Counted from the stretch's first letter, positions 8,782 to 18,317 are shown. The stretch: DNA of 64,000 bases from Methylomicrobium lacus_A (GCF_041897535.1 NZ_CP169217.1:1302001-1366000); one strand, 5' to 3'. The notes: generated by a model from the letters alone, not told the origin. Translations and numbers: made by a program.

Positions 8782-10149
8782 ATGCCTCTCGATTTGAAAC
8801 AAGCCCTTGCCGGGCTCTTTTGCTTGCTGTTGGCCGGCTGCATGACCGCACCCGAGCGCGAGCGGCAGGCCGCCTTGCCGCCAGTACCGGGACAATGGTC
8901 CGCCGAACGGCAAAAACAGGAACCCATCCAGGACCATTGGCTGGAGACCTTTGCCGATCCTTTGCTGACGCAGACGGTGCGCACGGCTATCGCCGACAAT
9001 TACGATTTGCGGGCAACCGCCGCGCGCATCGACGCGGCGCGCGCCAGGATGCGCATCGACGGCGCCGGGCGCTGGCCGCAACTGTCGTTGCTTGCCGGTT
9101 ACCGGCGCGACGATCCGGGAACGAGCGACCCGGAAACCGGCGCCTTCACGGCGCTGTTCGATCTCTCCTGGGAACTGGATGTCTGGGGCCGTATTCGCGC
9201 CGCCCAGCTGGCATCGGGACAGGACGTCGAGGCGGCGAAGGCCGATTCGCAAGCCGCGCGCTTGTCGCTGGCGGCGCGCACCGCGCAGAATTATATCGAA
9301 TTGGCCGAGGCGCGCGCGCAGGTCATGGTTGCCGAACAATCGATGCGCGACCGCCGCACGCTGGTCGACCTCTTGCGCGGACGCTTCCGGCGCGGACTGA
9401 CCCCGGCGCTGGATTTGCGGCTGGCGCTGACAGATCTGGCGAATGCCGAAGCCCAGCTTGCCGAGCAGCGCACGCGGGAGCAAAACCTGACCCGCGATTT
9501 GGAAGTCCTGCTGGGACGCTATCCCGACGGCCGCTTTGCCAAGGCCGAAACGCTGCCGCCGTTGCCGCCCGCCGTGCCAGCCGGCATTCCTTCCGAATTG
9601 CTCGAACGCCGCCCCGACCTGAATGCAGCCTTCGACCGCCTGTGCGCCGCCGATAAACGCCTCGAAAGTGCCCGCAAGGCCTTATTGCCCCGCTTCACGC
9701 TGACCGGGAGCGGTGGCGCCGGCAGCGCCGCCTTGACCGAACTGGTCGATCCGCGCGCGGCGGCCTGGAACCTGGCGCTCGGCATGTTGCAGCCGATTTT
9801 TACCGGCGGACGTCTGCGCGGCGAGATCAGGCTGCAAGAGGCCAACGTGGAGGAAGCGCTGAACGGCTACCGGAATGCCGCGCTGAACGCCTTCCGCGAA
9901 GTCGAACAAACGCTGGCCGCCGAAGACCGCCTGCGCGAACAGGAAAGCGCCTTGCGGGAAGCGGTCAAACAAACCGACGCCAGCCGCAAACTGGCGGTGT
10001 ATTCGTACCAGCACGGCCTGATCGAGATTCTGACCCTGCTGGACAGCTACCGCAGCACACTGAATGCGCAAAGCGCACACCTGGCCGCGCGCCGGCAACT
10101 ATTGAACAACCGCATCGATTTATATTTGGCCTTGGGCGGCGGTTTTTAA
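8782..10149 (+). CDS. TolC-family outer-membrane efflux lipoprotein (NodT type)
   Basis: 455 aa. The signal peptide ends in a lipobox (LLAGC, Cys about residue 20), so it is probably a lipoprotein. Two outer-membrane-efflux repeats follow, with the typical long helices (RATAARIDAARARM, EQTLAAEDRLREQE) and the IPSELLERRPDL motif of the NodT/OprM type. It would form the outer-membrane channel of a tripartite RND or MFS pump. No periplasmic adaptor or pump gene is adjacent, so it is an orphan here. Confidence 0.88.
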   Translation: MPLDLKQALAGLFCLLLAGCMTAPERERQAALPPVPGQWSAERQKQEPIQDHWLETFADPLLTQTVRTAIADNYDLRATAARIDAARARMRIDGAGRWPQLSLLAGYRRDDPGTSDPETGAFTALFDLSWELDVWGRIRAAQLASGQDVEAAKADSQAARLSLAARTAQNYIELAEARAQVMVAEQSMRDRRTLVDLLRGRFRRGLTPALDLRLALTDLANAEAQLAEQRTREQNLTRDLEVLLGRYPDGRFAKAETLPPLPPAVPAGIPSELLERRPDLNAAFDRLCAADKRLESARKALLPRFTLTGSGGAGSAALTELVDPRAAAWNLALGMLQPIFTGGRLRGEIRLQEANVEEALNGYRNAALNAFREVEQTLAAEDRLREQESALREAVKQTDASRKLAVYSYQHGLIEILTLLDSYRSTLNAQSAHLAARRQLLNNRIDLYLALGGGF

Positions 10150-10211
10150 GCATCGTCTGGCGCTATAAAAATGATCTTTTCAATCGCTTGAAACAAGACA
10201 GGAGAAAACCC

Positions 10212-10565
10212 GTGACCAAAAACCTTACCCTGATTTTGACCGCCGCCGCGGCTTTGACAGGCGCCCCGCACGTAAACGCCGGCACGCTCTCGGCCGGCAA
10301 ATGGTCGGCCGCAGGCTGCGGCAACAAACCCGAAACCCCCGTCATCGATCAAAGCAACGTCGAAGCCTTCAACAAAAGTGTCGCCAAGATCAATGACTGG
10401 CAACGACAGGCGAAGACTTATTATGAATGTCTGATCAACGAAGCCAACAAGGACAACGCCATCATCGCCGATAGCGCCAATGCCGCGCAGGCCGAATACC
10501 GCGCGACGGTCGAAAAGATCGGCAAAGGCGCCAATGCCGCCAAGAAAAAACTCGACAGCCAATAA
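10212..10565 (+). CDS. small exported protein, unknown function
   Basis: 117 aa from a GTG at 10212 with a good AGGAG site seven bases upstream. A signal peptide ends at HVNA-GT. The mature part is helical, Ala/Lys/Asn-rich and has two Cys (AAGCGNKP, YYECL) that could pair. No family recognised. A clear terminator follows at 10606. Confidence 0.6.
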   Translation: MTKNLTLILTAAAALTGAPHVNAGTLSAGKWSAAGCGNKPETPVIDQSNVEAFNKSVAKINDWQRQAKTYYECLINEANKDNAIIADSANAAQAEYRATVEKIGKGANAAKKKLDSQ

Positions 10566-10605
10566 CGCCGAGTTTTCGCCATTTGAGACCCCGCTTTTGA
10601 CCGCG

Positions 10606-10628
10606 TGCGGCAAATGCCGCATTTTTTT
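10606..10628 (+). terminator. Rho-independent terminator
   Basis: Stem GCGGCA / TGCCGC (extended by a T-A pair) with a 2-nt loop, followed by seven T. It ends the small exported protein gene. Confidence 0.85.
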
Positions 10629-10668
10629 CTCGGCAGGGTGGGGTTTTTTTATTCTGAATCGTCTTATA
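10619..10668 (+). repeat. terminator-like intergenic repeat, copy 2
   Basis: Second copy of the 8298-8346 sequence: GCA plus T-run, GGTGGGGTTTTTTT, ATTCTGAA, CGTCTTA. It overlaps the terminator of the preceding gene and lies upstream of tonB. Confidence 0.5.
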
Positions 10669-10811
10669 GGAGGTAGAGTCGGCTCGGGAACAGGGCACGT
10701 TTTTTTGCGCGTTGAATTCGGCCTATTCCCGATCGCCTGATTGGGCATTTGCCCATCATCTGCATCGCCCCGCGCCAATCAAACGGCTTCATGACGATAA
10801 GGTAACAATAT

Positions 10812-11606
10812 ATGCATTTTTTCAATTTCCAGGAGGGAGGGAAGCGCGCGCCGGATTTTTCTTATCCGGGCGGCGCTTCAACCCCTCCGTTTTCTTCATG
10901 GCAGGCGCTGCTCGCTGCGCTGCGCCGTGAAAAACGGCCCGGCTATCTGCTGGGCGAGATCGTCCTGACCGTTTTGCTGCTGCATCTATTGGTGCTGCTC
11001 TGGCTGTTCGCGCCGACCGAGCCGATCGCCCAAGCCAAACCGCTGATGATGGAAGTATCGCTCGTCGCCGCGCCGAAACAGGAAACCCATGCCGCTCCGC
11101 CGGCGCCGCCGAAACCGCCGGAGCCCACCAAACCGAAGCCGAAGAAAAAGCCCGTCGCGAAGAAAAAACCGGACGTGCGCAAGCCGCCCAAACCCGTGTC
11201 GAAGGATGCGGTGGCATTGCCCAAAGCCGCGGAAACCCAGGCCGCAGAACCCGAGACCACACCGTCGCCGCCCGCGCCGCCGTCCCCCCCGACCAAAACC
11301 ACAGCGCCGCCAGCGGAAACCTTTACCGAAGCGAATTTCCGCGCCAATTACGGCTTCAATCCGAAGCCCGAATATCCGCGCCTGGCGCGTAACCGGCACT
11401 GGGAAGGCAAAGTCATGCTGAAGGTGCAGGTCTCCGCCGAAGGCCTCAGCGAAAGCGTCGCGGTCCAGCGCAGCAGCGGCCACGACATCCTCGACGAGTC
11501 GGCGGTCGCCGCGGTCGAAAAATGGAAATTCATTCCGGCGATGCGCGGCAGCACCCCGGTCGCCAGTTCGGTGATCGTGCCGATTATTTTCACCTTAAAC
11601 AATTGA
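10812..11606 (+). CDS. tonB: TonB energy transducer
   Basis: 264 aa. A roughly 45-residue cytoplasmic head precedes one membrane anchor (EIVLTVLLLHLLVLLWLF). A Pro/Lys-rich periplasmic spacer follows (PKPKKKPVAKKKP) and then a TonB C-terminal domain (YPRLARNRHWEGKVMLKVQV, SSGHDILDESAVAAVEKWKF). TonB carries proton-motive energy from ExbB-ExbD to outer-membrane receptors, and this is probably the transducer for the receptors in this window. AAGGTAA lies upstream of the ATG. First gene of a tight tonB-exbB-exbD operon. The cytoplasmic extension is longer than in E. coli TonB. Confidence 0.93.
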   Translation: MHFFNFQEGGKRAPDFSYPGGASTPPFSSWQALLAALRREKRPGYLLGEIVLTVLLLHLLVLLWLFAPTEPIAQAKPLMMEVSLVAAPKQETHAAPPAPPKPPEPTKPKPKKKPVAKKKPDVRKPPKPVSKDAVALPKAAETQAAEPETTPSPPAPPSPPTKTTAPPAETFTEANFRANYGFNPKPEYPRLARNRHWEGKVMLKVQVSAEGLSESVAVQRSSGHDILDESAVAAVEKWKFIPAMRGSTPVASSVIVPIIFTLNN

Positions 11607-11621
11607 TAGCAGGAGACATCA

Positions 11622-12284
11622 ATGCCATTCCACATCCCCCCTACCGTGATCGTCGACGGAACCCTCTACGCCTTGCTGGCTTTTTCTATCGCCACTTGGT
11701 CGCTGATCGTGTTCAAAACCTGGCAGTTCGCCCGCAACGGCATCGATAACCGGCGCTTCACCAGCGCCTTTTGGGACGCGCCCGATATCGACAGTGCCGA
11801 ATCCCTGCCCCTATTCACCGCGCGCGGCCCCCAAGCACGGATCGCCCAGCGCGGTTTCGGCTGGCTGAACGAATTGCGCTCCACCTCCGGCCAGGCCATC
11901 AAATTCCACGGTGCGCCGGAAGAATTGCTCGGCCAGGAGCTGCGAGTACAAACCCAGGAAGAACAGCGCGCGCTGGAAAGCGGCCTCACCCTGCTCGCCA
12001 GCATCGGCAGCACCGCGCCTTTCGTCGGCCTGTTCGGCACCGTGCTCGGCATCATGCATGCGCTACACGAAATCAGCCAAAGCGGCTCGGCCAGCCTCGA
12101 CGTGGTGGCAGGCCCCATCGGCGATGCCTTGATCGCGACAGCGGTCGGCATTGCGGTCGCGGTGCCGGCGGTGCTCGCGTACAACTTCTTCCTGCGCCGC
12201 GTCAAACACCACCGCCTGGAGCTGGACCATTTCGCCGGCAGCTTTCTGCATCTGGTCTTCAACACCGACGACAAACAAGGATAA
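11622..12284 (+). CDS. exbB: ExbB proton-channel subunit (MotA/TolQ/ExbB family)
   Basis: 220 aa, three membrane segments (about 12-30, 120-145, 165-190). The family hallmark GLFGTVLGIMHAL and the following PIGDALIATAVGIAVAVPAVLAYNFF are present. It forms the pentameric proton channel that drives TonB. The ATG has an AGGAG site and lies 15 bases after the tonB stop. Confidence 0.95.
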   Translation: MPFHIPPTVIVDGTLYALLAFSIATWSLIVFKTWQFARNGIDNRRFTSAFWDAPDIDSAESLPLFTARGPQARIAQRGFGWLNELRSTSGQAIKFHGAPEELLGQELRVQTQEEQRALESGLTLLASIGSTAPFVGLFGTVLGIMHALHEISQSGSASLDVVAGPIGDALIATAVGIAVAVPAVLAYNFFLRRVKHHRLELDHFAGSFLHLVFNTDDKQG

Positions 12285-12290
12285 CGCGCC

Positions 12291-12701
12291 ATGGCCTTCA
12301 ATACCCAATCGGAAGATCAGGACGCGGTCAGCGAAATCAACGTCACGCCGCTGGTCGACGTGATGCTGGTGCTGGTGATCATTTTATTGGTCACCGCGCC
12401 GCTCTTAACGCAATCGGTCAAGGTCAACCTGCCGAAAACGGCGGAGACGACGCCGGACGTCAAAGACCAGCCGCTGCAGCTCGGTATCGACGCGCAGGGC
12501 CTGGTCACCTTGAACAAAAAACCTATCGCCGACCTGCCCGCGCTGGAAGCGGCGTTGACCGAAGAACTCAAGAACAACCCGGAAACGGCGGTGCATCTGT
12601 ACGCCGACCAGGGCGTCATCTACTCGAAAGTCGCGGAAGTAATGGCCGCCGCGCAACATGCGGGGATTACCAAGCTGGCGTTTGTGACGGTGGAACAGTA
12701 A
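12291..12701 (+). CDS. exbD: ExbD proton-channel subunit
   Basis: 136 aa, one N-terminal membrane helix (VDVMLVLVIILLVTAPLL) that carries the essential Asp, and a periplasmic domain. The sequence INVTPLVDVMLVL is the family signature. It starts 6 bases after the exbB stop with an AAGGA site and completes the TonB energy complex. Confidence 0.95.
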   Translation: MAFNTQSEDQDAVSEINVTPLVDVMLVLVIILLVTAPLLTQSVKVNLPKTAETTPDVKDQPLQLGIDAQGLVTLNKKPIADLPALEAALTEELKNNPETAVHLYADQGVIYSKVAEVMAAAQHAGITKLAFVTVEQ

Positions 12702-12884
12702 GGGCTTGGCAAGCCTTGGAAAGCTAACGGTAATGCTCCATTGGATGGATTGCCGCACAAGTATGCTTCAGGAATAGCCCCTGTCGTCGCCTGAACGCAT
12801 AACCGGACTTGAAGCTATTGATTGTCTCTGGCGAATGAGGAGAGAATATCGTCGATCTTTGTATCAATCACTTAGGAGTTTTCA

Positions 12885-13364
12885 ATGACCATAATCCATC
12901 AACCGCGTCCTCCGTTCCCTCCGTTCAACCGGGAAACCGCCGCGCAGAAAGTCCGCATGGCGGAAGACGCCTGGAACAATCGCGACCCTGAACGCGTCGC
13001 CCTGGCCTATACCGTCGACAGCCAATGGCGCAACCGTGCCGAATTCCCGGCCGGACGCGAACAGATCATCGAGTTTCTGACCCGCAAATGGCAGACCGAA
13101 CGGGAATACCGCTTGATCAAGGAATTATGGGCGTTTGACGGCAACCGGATCGCGGTCCGCTTTGCCTACGAATGGCATAACCAGCACGGCGAATGGTTCC
13201 GTTCCTACGGCAACGAAAACTGGGAATTCGACGAGAACGGCCTGATGCGCCGCCGCTATGCCAGCATCAACGACTTGCCGATTCAGGAATCCGAGCGCAA
13301 GTTTCATTGGCCCCAAGGCCGCCGCCCGGACGATCATCCGGGACTCAGCGACCTCGGGCTGTAG
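12885..13364 (+). CDS. DUF1348 / NTF2-like protein
   Basis: 159 aa with a TAGGAG site before the ATG. The segment MAEDAWNNRDPERVALAYT, then WRNRAEF and FLTRKW, and the DLPI ending are typical of the DUF1348 branch of the NTF2-like (SnoaL-like) cone fold. Biochemical role unknown. Monocistronic by position. Confidence 0.85.
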   Translation: MTIIHQPRPPFPPFNRETAAQKVRMAEDAWNNRDPERVALAYTVDSQWRNRAEFPAGREQIIEFLTRKWQTEREYRLIKELWAFDGNRIAVRFAYEWHNQHGEWFRSYGNENWEFDENGLMRRRYASINDLPIQESERKFHWPQGRRPDDHPGLSDLGL

Positions 13365-13865
13365 GCTATGTTTTAGACAATGTTGGCTGAGCGGAGTCGA
13401 AGCGAACCGCTGTTGCGGCACATAATAGGGTTGCGCCAGCAGCTGTTTGGTGACTCGGCAAGATCAAGAAGCGCTACCCCGATTTTCATCGGGTGTTGAT
13501 CTCCAATTCCATATCCAAAACCAACGTGCCCTGACATTATCCCGGACAAAGGGAGGCGCTTGATTTATTTGCCTTGAATCAAGAGATTAAGAAGTCGCAC
13601 GCGCTCCTTGTAATGTCTATCCCGGTTTATTGAAGACTGACCGCAAGTCGATTTCCTCGGCATGAGTGAATAGAAAATCTCATCGGAAATTCGAAAACCG
13701 TGTGAAATAACACACCAGATGAGTCAAATGACACGGTTCTAGGGGAGAGTATCCTCGATGGCGGCAGGAGATGGGTTGCCCGCACCACTGGCAACCCACA
13801 TCGTTAATACCAGCTTCTGATGCGAAAAAACGTCTATATGACGCGCCTCCAGTCCGCCTCACAAA
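13365..13865. other. convergent intergenic region with a hairpin and operator-like site A
   Basis: Lies between two convergent genes. CCCGAT/ATCGGG around 13475-13492 is a hairpin with little T-tract. No gene recognised on either strand. The twin palindrome at 13699-13735 is the main feature. Confidence 0.4.
13699..13735 (-). promoter_or_regulatory. twin-palindrome operator-like site A
   Basis: Two 16-bp imperfect palindromes, CGTGTGAAATAACACA and TGAGTCAAATGACACG, with starts 21 bp apart. Same pattern as sites B to E. Unlike those, it lies downstream of a receptor gene rather than ahead of a regulator gene. Confidence 0.55.
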
Positions 13866-16349
13866 TTAAAATTCCACTTTCACCAAACCTAAGAAAGTAC
13901 GCGGGACACCGGGCTGAGTCTGGTGGATGAATGAGGCGAAGCCGTTGCTGGAGGCGATGTATTCCTTATCCAGCAGGTTTACTATGTTGAATTGCCAGGT
14001 CACATTGGACGGTCCGACTTGATGTCGATATTTCAACATCGCATCGACCCGCGCGTAACCGGGCATCTCAAAACTATTGTCTATGTTGCCGGCGCGATCG
14101 CTCGCCAGATAAACGCCCGTTCCGCCGCTGAAACCCTGCGCGCCCAGGCGTGAAAAATCATAAGTCGTCCAGACGCTGCCCGCATGCCGAGGCACATTGG
14201 CAAAGCGGTTGCCCGTGTTGCCGGAACCGCTGGAGCCGATGACCGTGTCCAGCGGCGCCGAATCCTTGGTCACTTCGGTATCGGTGTAGGCGTAGGTCGC
14301 GATGACGTTCCAGTCGTCGGTCAATTGTCCGTGCAAATCCAGCTCGATACCGCGGCTGCGTTGTTCCCCGGTGATGGCGACCTTATTAACGAACGGCGCG
14401 GGCAAAGGGGTTTGGATATTTCTTTTCGTTAGCTCAAAGAACGCGAGGTTGGCTGTCAGCCTGCCGTCCAGCCATTCCCCTTTCAAGCCGACTTCATATT
14501 CCCTGGATTTTTCGGGATCGGGAATGTCGCCCGTGACTGTCGTGCCCTGGTTGGCCGCATTGAAGGTTTTCACATAATCGGCATAGATGCCGAGCCAGGG
14601 CAGCGGATGATACAACAATCCGACCCGCGGACTGAATTCATCGACCCGTTTCTTGCTGCCGGACGCCTTGAATTCGGCATGATCGAAACGGCTGCCGAAC
14701 AGCAGTTGCCATTGCTTCCACAGCGCGACCTGATCCTGCAGATAAAACCCGTACCATTCGTTTTTAGTCTTGTTGAACGGGCCGATGGGATCGTTCAGAA
14801 AATCGCTAAATCCATACACCGGATTGAAGACATTGATGGTCGGCACATTGCCTCTAAACGGACTGCTGGCGCCGGCATCGGAGCCGTGATAAAAATCTGT
14901 CCCGGCTAGCAAGGTATGCTTCAGATCCCCCGTTGAAAAATGCCCGGTCAAATCGACCGTGCCGTATTCGCTGCCGAATTGGCCGGCGGTTTTCAGGAAT
15001 CCTCGCGCCAAATCACCCTGAAGATTGGTATTGCCGTTCGAGAAGGTTTGGGCCGTTGCACTGCTGTCCCTGATGATCGAAAAGCGGCCGCGTACCTTCC
15101 AGTCATCGTCGATCCGGTGCGTCAAGGTGACGTCGCCTTCATAAAATTGATCGTTATTGTAATCGGTGGGCTCGTTCCCTCGGAAATGGCGGGGAATTTT
15201 TCCCGGAATGACACCGGAGAGTTGAAGATCGAACGGAATACCGGAATCGCTGACGGTTTTCCGATTTTGATACATGAAATCCAGATCCAATTGCGTATCC
15301 TTGCTAATCATCCAGGTCAGCGACGGGGCCACGAAGTCGCGGTCATCAAACGCAAAGTCCCGGAAAGAATTGCTGCCCAGATGCTCATAATTGAGCCGGT
15401 ATGACAAAGCACCATCCTGGGTGATCGCGCCGGTCGAATCCAGCAAAGTCCGGTAGGTATCGTAAGAGCCGAATTGTTGCTGCAGGGAATGGTAGGACTC
15501 TTGTTGCGGCCGTTTTGTGATCACATTGACCAGGCCGCCGGGTTGGGTACGGCCGAACAGCATGCCGGCAGGCCCTTTCAATACCTCGACGCGCTGAACG
15601 TTGGCCAGCGAAATATTGATGCTGTTCGGTGTCAACACGCCGTCGCGGTAGATCGAATCGTTGATAAAGCCCCGGATTTGAAGGTTTTCACTCACACCGG
15701 AGCCAAAGCCCCAGCCCTTCGAAACACCGCTGACGTTCTTAAGCACGTTGTCCAGTCCGATCGCTTGTTGATCGTTGATGACCGCTTTCGATACGACCTG
15801 AACCGAAACCGGCGTATCAAAAATCGGCGTGTCGGTCTTGGTGGCGGCAACGGCATTGGGGACGGCATAATCGGTGCCATAAGGATCGTTCGGATCGTAT
15901 TCCGCATGCCCCTTGACCGTCATCGGCGGCAAGGTCTCCAGATGCGAATTGTTTTGCGTCGGCTGCGCACTGCCGATGCGCTCCAGCGTAATCGTGTTCG
16001 CACCGCCGAACCGATAGCCAAGCCCTGAATTCTCCAAAACCCGGCGCAGGGCTTCGGCGGTCGTATAGTCTCCGGCAACGCCCGGCGAGGTCTTGCCCTT
16101 GACCATGTCCGGCGCATAGACGAACTGAATGCCGGACTGTTCGGCCAGGCTGCTCAATGCCGAATACAAGGGCTGCTTGCCGATATCGAAATGACGCTTG
16201 CCGTTGTCGGCGGCCTTTACGGAAGGCGCGGACGCCGGCTCTCCGGCCTGAAGCGGCGGCGCGGCCAGTACGGCCAGGCCCACATACAGCGTCAAAGGGG
16301 CGGTCTTGCGGTGTTTGCCGAATAGAGGATGGTCTCCAGAAGTATGCAT
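13866..16349 (-). CDS. TonB-dependent siderophore-type receptor with STN signalling domain (receptor 1)
   Basis: 827 aa. Signal peptide (LAVLAAPPLQAGEP), then an STN domain (about 45-115; FDIGKQPLYSALSSLAEQSG) that signals to FecR. A TonB-box-like PPMTVKG and the conserved linker ATKTDTPIFDTPVSVQVV precede the plug (VLKGPAGMLFGRTQPGG) and a barrel ending in Phe. The layout matches FecA/FhuE/FpvA-type transducers that import ferric siderophores and report occupancy. The ATG at 16349 has AGGAC six bases upstream; an earlier in-frame start lacks a signal peptide. It follows fecR1 and sigma 1 on the same strand. Substrate unknown. Confidence 0.9.
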   Translation of the reverse strand: MHTSGDHPLFGKHRKTAPLTLYVGLAVLAAPPLQAGEPASAPSVKAADNGKRHFDIGKQPLYSALSSLAEQSGIQFVYAPDMVKGKTSPGVAGDYTTAEALRRVLENSGLGYRFGGANTITLERIGSAQPTQNNSHLETLPPMTVKGHAEYDPNDPYGTDYAVPNAVAATKTDTPIFDTPVSVQVVSKAVINDQQAIGLDNVLKNVSGVSKGWGFGSGVSENLQIRGFINDSIYRDGVLTPNSINISLANVQRVEVLKGPAGMLFGRTQPGGLVNVITKRPQQESYHSLQQQFGSYDTYRTLLDSTGAITQDGALSYRLNYEHLGSNSFRDFAFDDRDFVAPSLTWMISKDTQLDLDFMYQNRKTVSDSGIPFDLQLSGVIPGKIPRHFRGNEPTDYNNDQFYEGDVTLTHRIDDDWKVRGRFSIIRDSSATAQTFSNGNTNLQGDLARGFLKTAGQFGSEYGTVDLTGHFSTGDLKHTLLAGTDFYHGSDAGASSPFRGNVPTINVFNPVYGFSDFLNDPIGPFNKTKNEWYGFYLQDQVALWKQWQLLFGSRFDHAEFKASGSKKRVDEFSPRVGLLYHPLPWLGIYADYVKTFNAANQGTTVTGDIPDPEKSREYEVGLKGEWLDGRLTANLAFFELTKRNIQTPLPAPFVNKVAITGEQRSRGIELDLHGQLTDDWNVIATYAYTDTEVTKDSAPLDTVIGSSGSGNTGNRFANVPRHAGSVWTTYDFSRLGAQGFSGGTGVYLASDRAGNIDNSFEMPGYARVDAMLKYRHQVGPSNVTWQFNIVNLLDKEYIASSNGFASFIHQTQPGVPRTFLGLVKVEF

Positions 16350-16469
16350 GTCGTGTCCTATGTTGTGGGTGACATAGGCAATTACGCTTGAGCCGGCATT
16401 GAACCGCACAATAAAGGGCCGCGGCAAATTGTCGCAGGGCGTCGGGCCCTCAACGATAGGGGGAAGCGC

Positions 16470-17450
16470 TCAGGAACCGATCATCACGAACGGCCCCGCG
16501 CGACGGATATGCACCGGCAGCGTTGCCGGCAAGGCATCCAGCCAGGCGTCGACGTTGCCGAGATCGATCGCGGCGTTGATCTCGCGCTCGCCGAGATCGG
16601 CATCGAGCAATTTGATTTGGCCGCGCCGGTAACGGTTGATTTCAGCGATCACCTGTTTCAGCGGCACGAAGTTCATGATCAGCCGACCTCGCCGCCAAGC
16701 GCTGCTGGCCGAGACGTCGGCGGCTTGGGGTTCGCTCAGGGTCCGACGGTCGAAAGTCACGCTCTCGCCGGGCGCGAGCACGACGGCGGCACCGAACGCT
16801 CCGCTTGGCGCGAGTTTGGCGGCGCGCACCCTGCCCTGCAACAGCGTGATCACGCCGGCCGAACGCACGTAGCGAACGACGAAGCGCGTGCCCAGCGCTT
16901 CGGTGACGGTGTCCCCGCTCTGCACCCGGAACGGCCGGCTGCGGTCGTGCGCGACCTCGAACTCGGCTTCGCCGCGCAGCAGATGCACGCGCCGCTCGCC
17001 GCCGTTCATCTCGACATCCAGCGCGGTGTCGGTATTCAGATGAATCAGACTGCCGTCCGCGAGCCGCACGTCCGCCCGCCCGCCGATGCGGGTGTGGTAA
17101 TCGGCCCAGCTATTGAAGAGGTAATCGGGATAAAAAGCCAGCGCGGTCGCCAGCACCGCGCAGGCGGCGGCCAGGCCCGCGCCGCTTCGACGCAACCAAG
17201 CCTTTGTTCGCGAGGATTTTTCGTCAAGACGGCGGCGCTTGCGGTCCGCCCTGAGCGGCAGTTCCAGCTGCCGCCAGAGACTTTCGATACGCCGATAAGC
17301 CTGATCGTGGGCCGGGCTTTGCCCGCGCCAGGCCTCGAATTCGCCAAGGTCGGCCGCCTCCGGCGCGCCGGAAGTCAGGCGCGCATGCCAGGCAACGGCT
17401 TCCTGTTGCAGACGTTCGCGGGTTTCCGGCGGGGATTCAAGATGCGGCAT
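16470..17450 (-). CDS. FecR-family anti-sigma/regulator (FecR1)
   Basis: 326 aa. N-terminal DUF4880 (EAVAWHARLTSGAPEAAD...), one membrane helix near residues 90-110, the FecR domain (YHTRIGGRADVRLADGS, LGTRFVVRY) and a C-terminal STN-like DUF4974 region (FVPLKQVIAEINRYRRGQ). It receives the signal from receptor 1 in the periplasm and controls sigma 1 through its cytoplasmic head. It lies 50 bases after the sigma 1 stop and 120 bases before receptor 1. Confidence 0.9.
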   Translation of the reverse strand: MPHLESPPETRERLQQEAVAWHARLTSGAPEAADLGEFEAWRGQSPAHDQAYRRIESLWRQLELPLRADRKRRRLDEKSSRTKAWLRRSGAGLAAACAVLATALAFYPDYLFNSWADYHTRIGGRADVRLADGSLIHLNTDTALDVEMNGGERRVHLLRGEAEFEVAHDRSRPFRVQSGDTVTEALGTRFVVRYVRSAGVITLLQGRVRAAKLAPSGAFGAAVVLAPGESVTFDRRTLSEPQAADVSASSAWRRGRLIMNFVPLKQVIAEINRYRRGQIKLLDADLGEREINAAIDLGNVDAWLDALPATLPVHIRRAGPFVMIGS

Positions 17451-17500
17451 GCGAGTACGGGCGGTGGGGGAGATTATGATTATAACGAACGGTAGGCAGT

Positions 17501-18016
17501 CTAACCGTACTTTTCGTCCACGGCCCGGCGGCAATGGTTCAAGGCGCGCATCAACTGTTTTTCGACCCAGCTTTTCGAAATCCCCAGTTGATCGGCGATT
17601 TCGGCATGGCTCAAGCCCTCGACGCGGCTCAGATACAGCACTTCCGCACATTGCGCCGGCAACTCCGCCAGCGCGTTCTGCACTTGCCCCAGTTGCTCGC
17701 GGTCGAGCGCGAACTGATCGGGCGTCGGCGAACCCTCGATGTCCCGATCGACTTCAAAATGTTCGGCCAACAGTTCGCCGTGCCGTTTTTGCCGGCGGGC
17801 ATGATCGATGGCCAGATTCCCCGCGACTTTGAACATCCAGGCGCGCGCCGCCGGCTCGCTGCTCGGCGGCGGCGTCAACAGCGGCAGGCGCAGATACACC
17901 TCCTGCACCAGGTCCGCCGCGGTTTCGCTGCATTGCACCCGCCTGATGAAAAATCGCTTGAGTTCCTGACGCGAACCCAGAAAAATCTGTAAAAGATCGA
18001 TCTCAAACAAGGCCAT
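17501..18016 (-). CDS. FecI-like ECF sigma factor 1
   Basis: 171 aa from ATG 18016. Region 2 (LVQEVYLRLPLL...ARAWMFKVAGNLAIDHAR) and region 4 (LPAQCAEVLYLSRVEGLSHAEIADQLGISKSWVEKQL) are clear. It would direct RNA polymerase to the receptor 1 promoter when FecR1 is activated. Upstream in-frame codons exist but add no family sequence. No strong ribosome site was seen. Site B lies about 210 bases upstream. Confidence 0.9.
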   Translation of the reverse strand: MALFEIDLLQIFLGSRQELKRFFIRRVQCSETAADLVQEVYLRLPLLTPPPSSEPAARAWMFKVAGNLAIDHARRQKRHGELLAEHFEVDRDIEGSPTPDQFALDREQLGQVQNALAELPAQCAEVLYLSRVEGLSHAEIADQLGISKSWVEKQLMRALNHCRRAVDEKYG

Positions 18017-18222
18017 CGAAAATAATGCGCTGGAACTCGAAGTTCTAGAAAGGTTAAGGCGGCTGGGCAGACAATGGCAGGAAGCCGCCCTCCAGATTGT
18101 TTCGATTAGCAGCAAGAATTGTGCCGACGGTCAACTACGCGAAAGGTTTGCCTGCACCTACGCTGATACCCGGTCCGAAATTAGCCTGCAGGCTCCCAAC
18201 GCCGTCATCGGGAACCCGCAAG

Positions 18223-18260
18223 TGTGTGATATGACGCAGTCAACCGCGTGAAATGACATA
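18223..18260 (-). promoter_or_regulatory. twin-palindrome operator-like site B
   Basis: TGTGTGATATGACGCA and CGCGTGAAATGACATA, starts 22 bp apart. It lies between the receptor 2 stop and the sigma 1 start, so it is in the promoter region of the sigma1-fecR1-receptor1 operon. Confidence 0.6.
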
Positions 18261-18272
18261 GCCGCGTAGATC

Positions 18273-18295
18273 GGGCACCGATAAAGCGGTTGCCC
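18273..18295. repeat. small hairpin repeat next to the receptor 2 end
   Basis: GGGCAcC-gataaagc-GGtTGCCC, almost the same as 26488-26510. Lies just beyond the receptor 2 stop; could act as a 3' stem without a T-tract. Confidence 0.45.
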
Positions 18296-18317
18296 AATCC
18301 GCATGAAATGGATTGAC

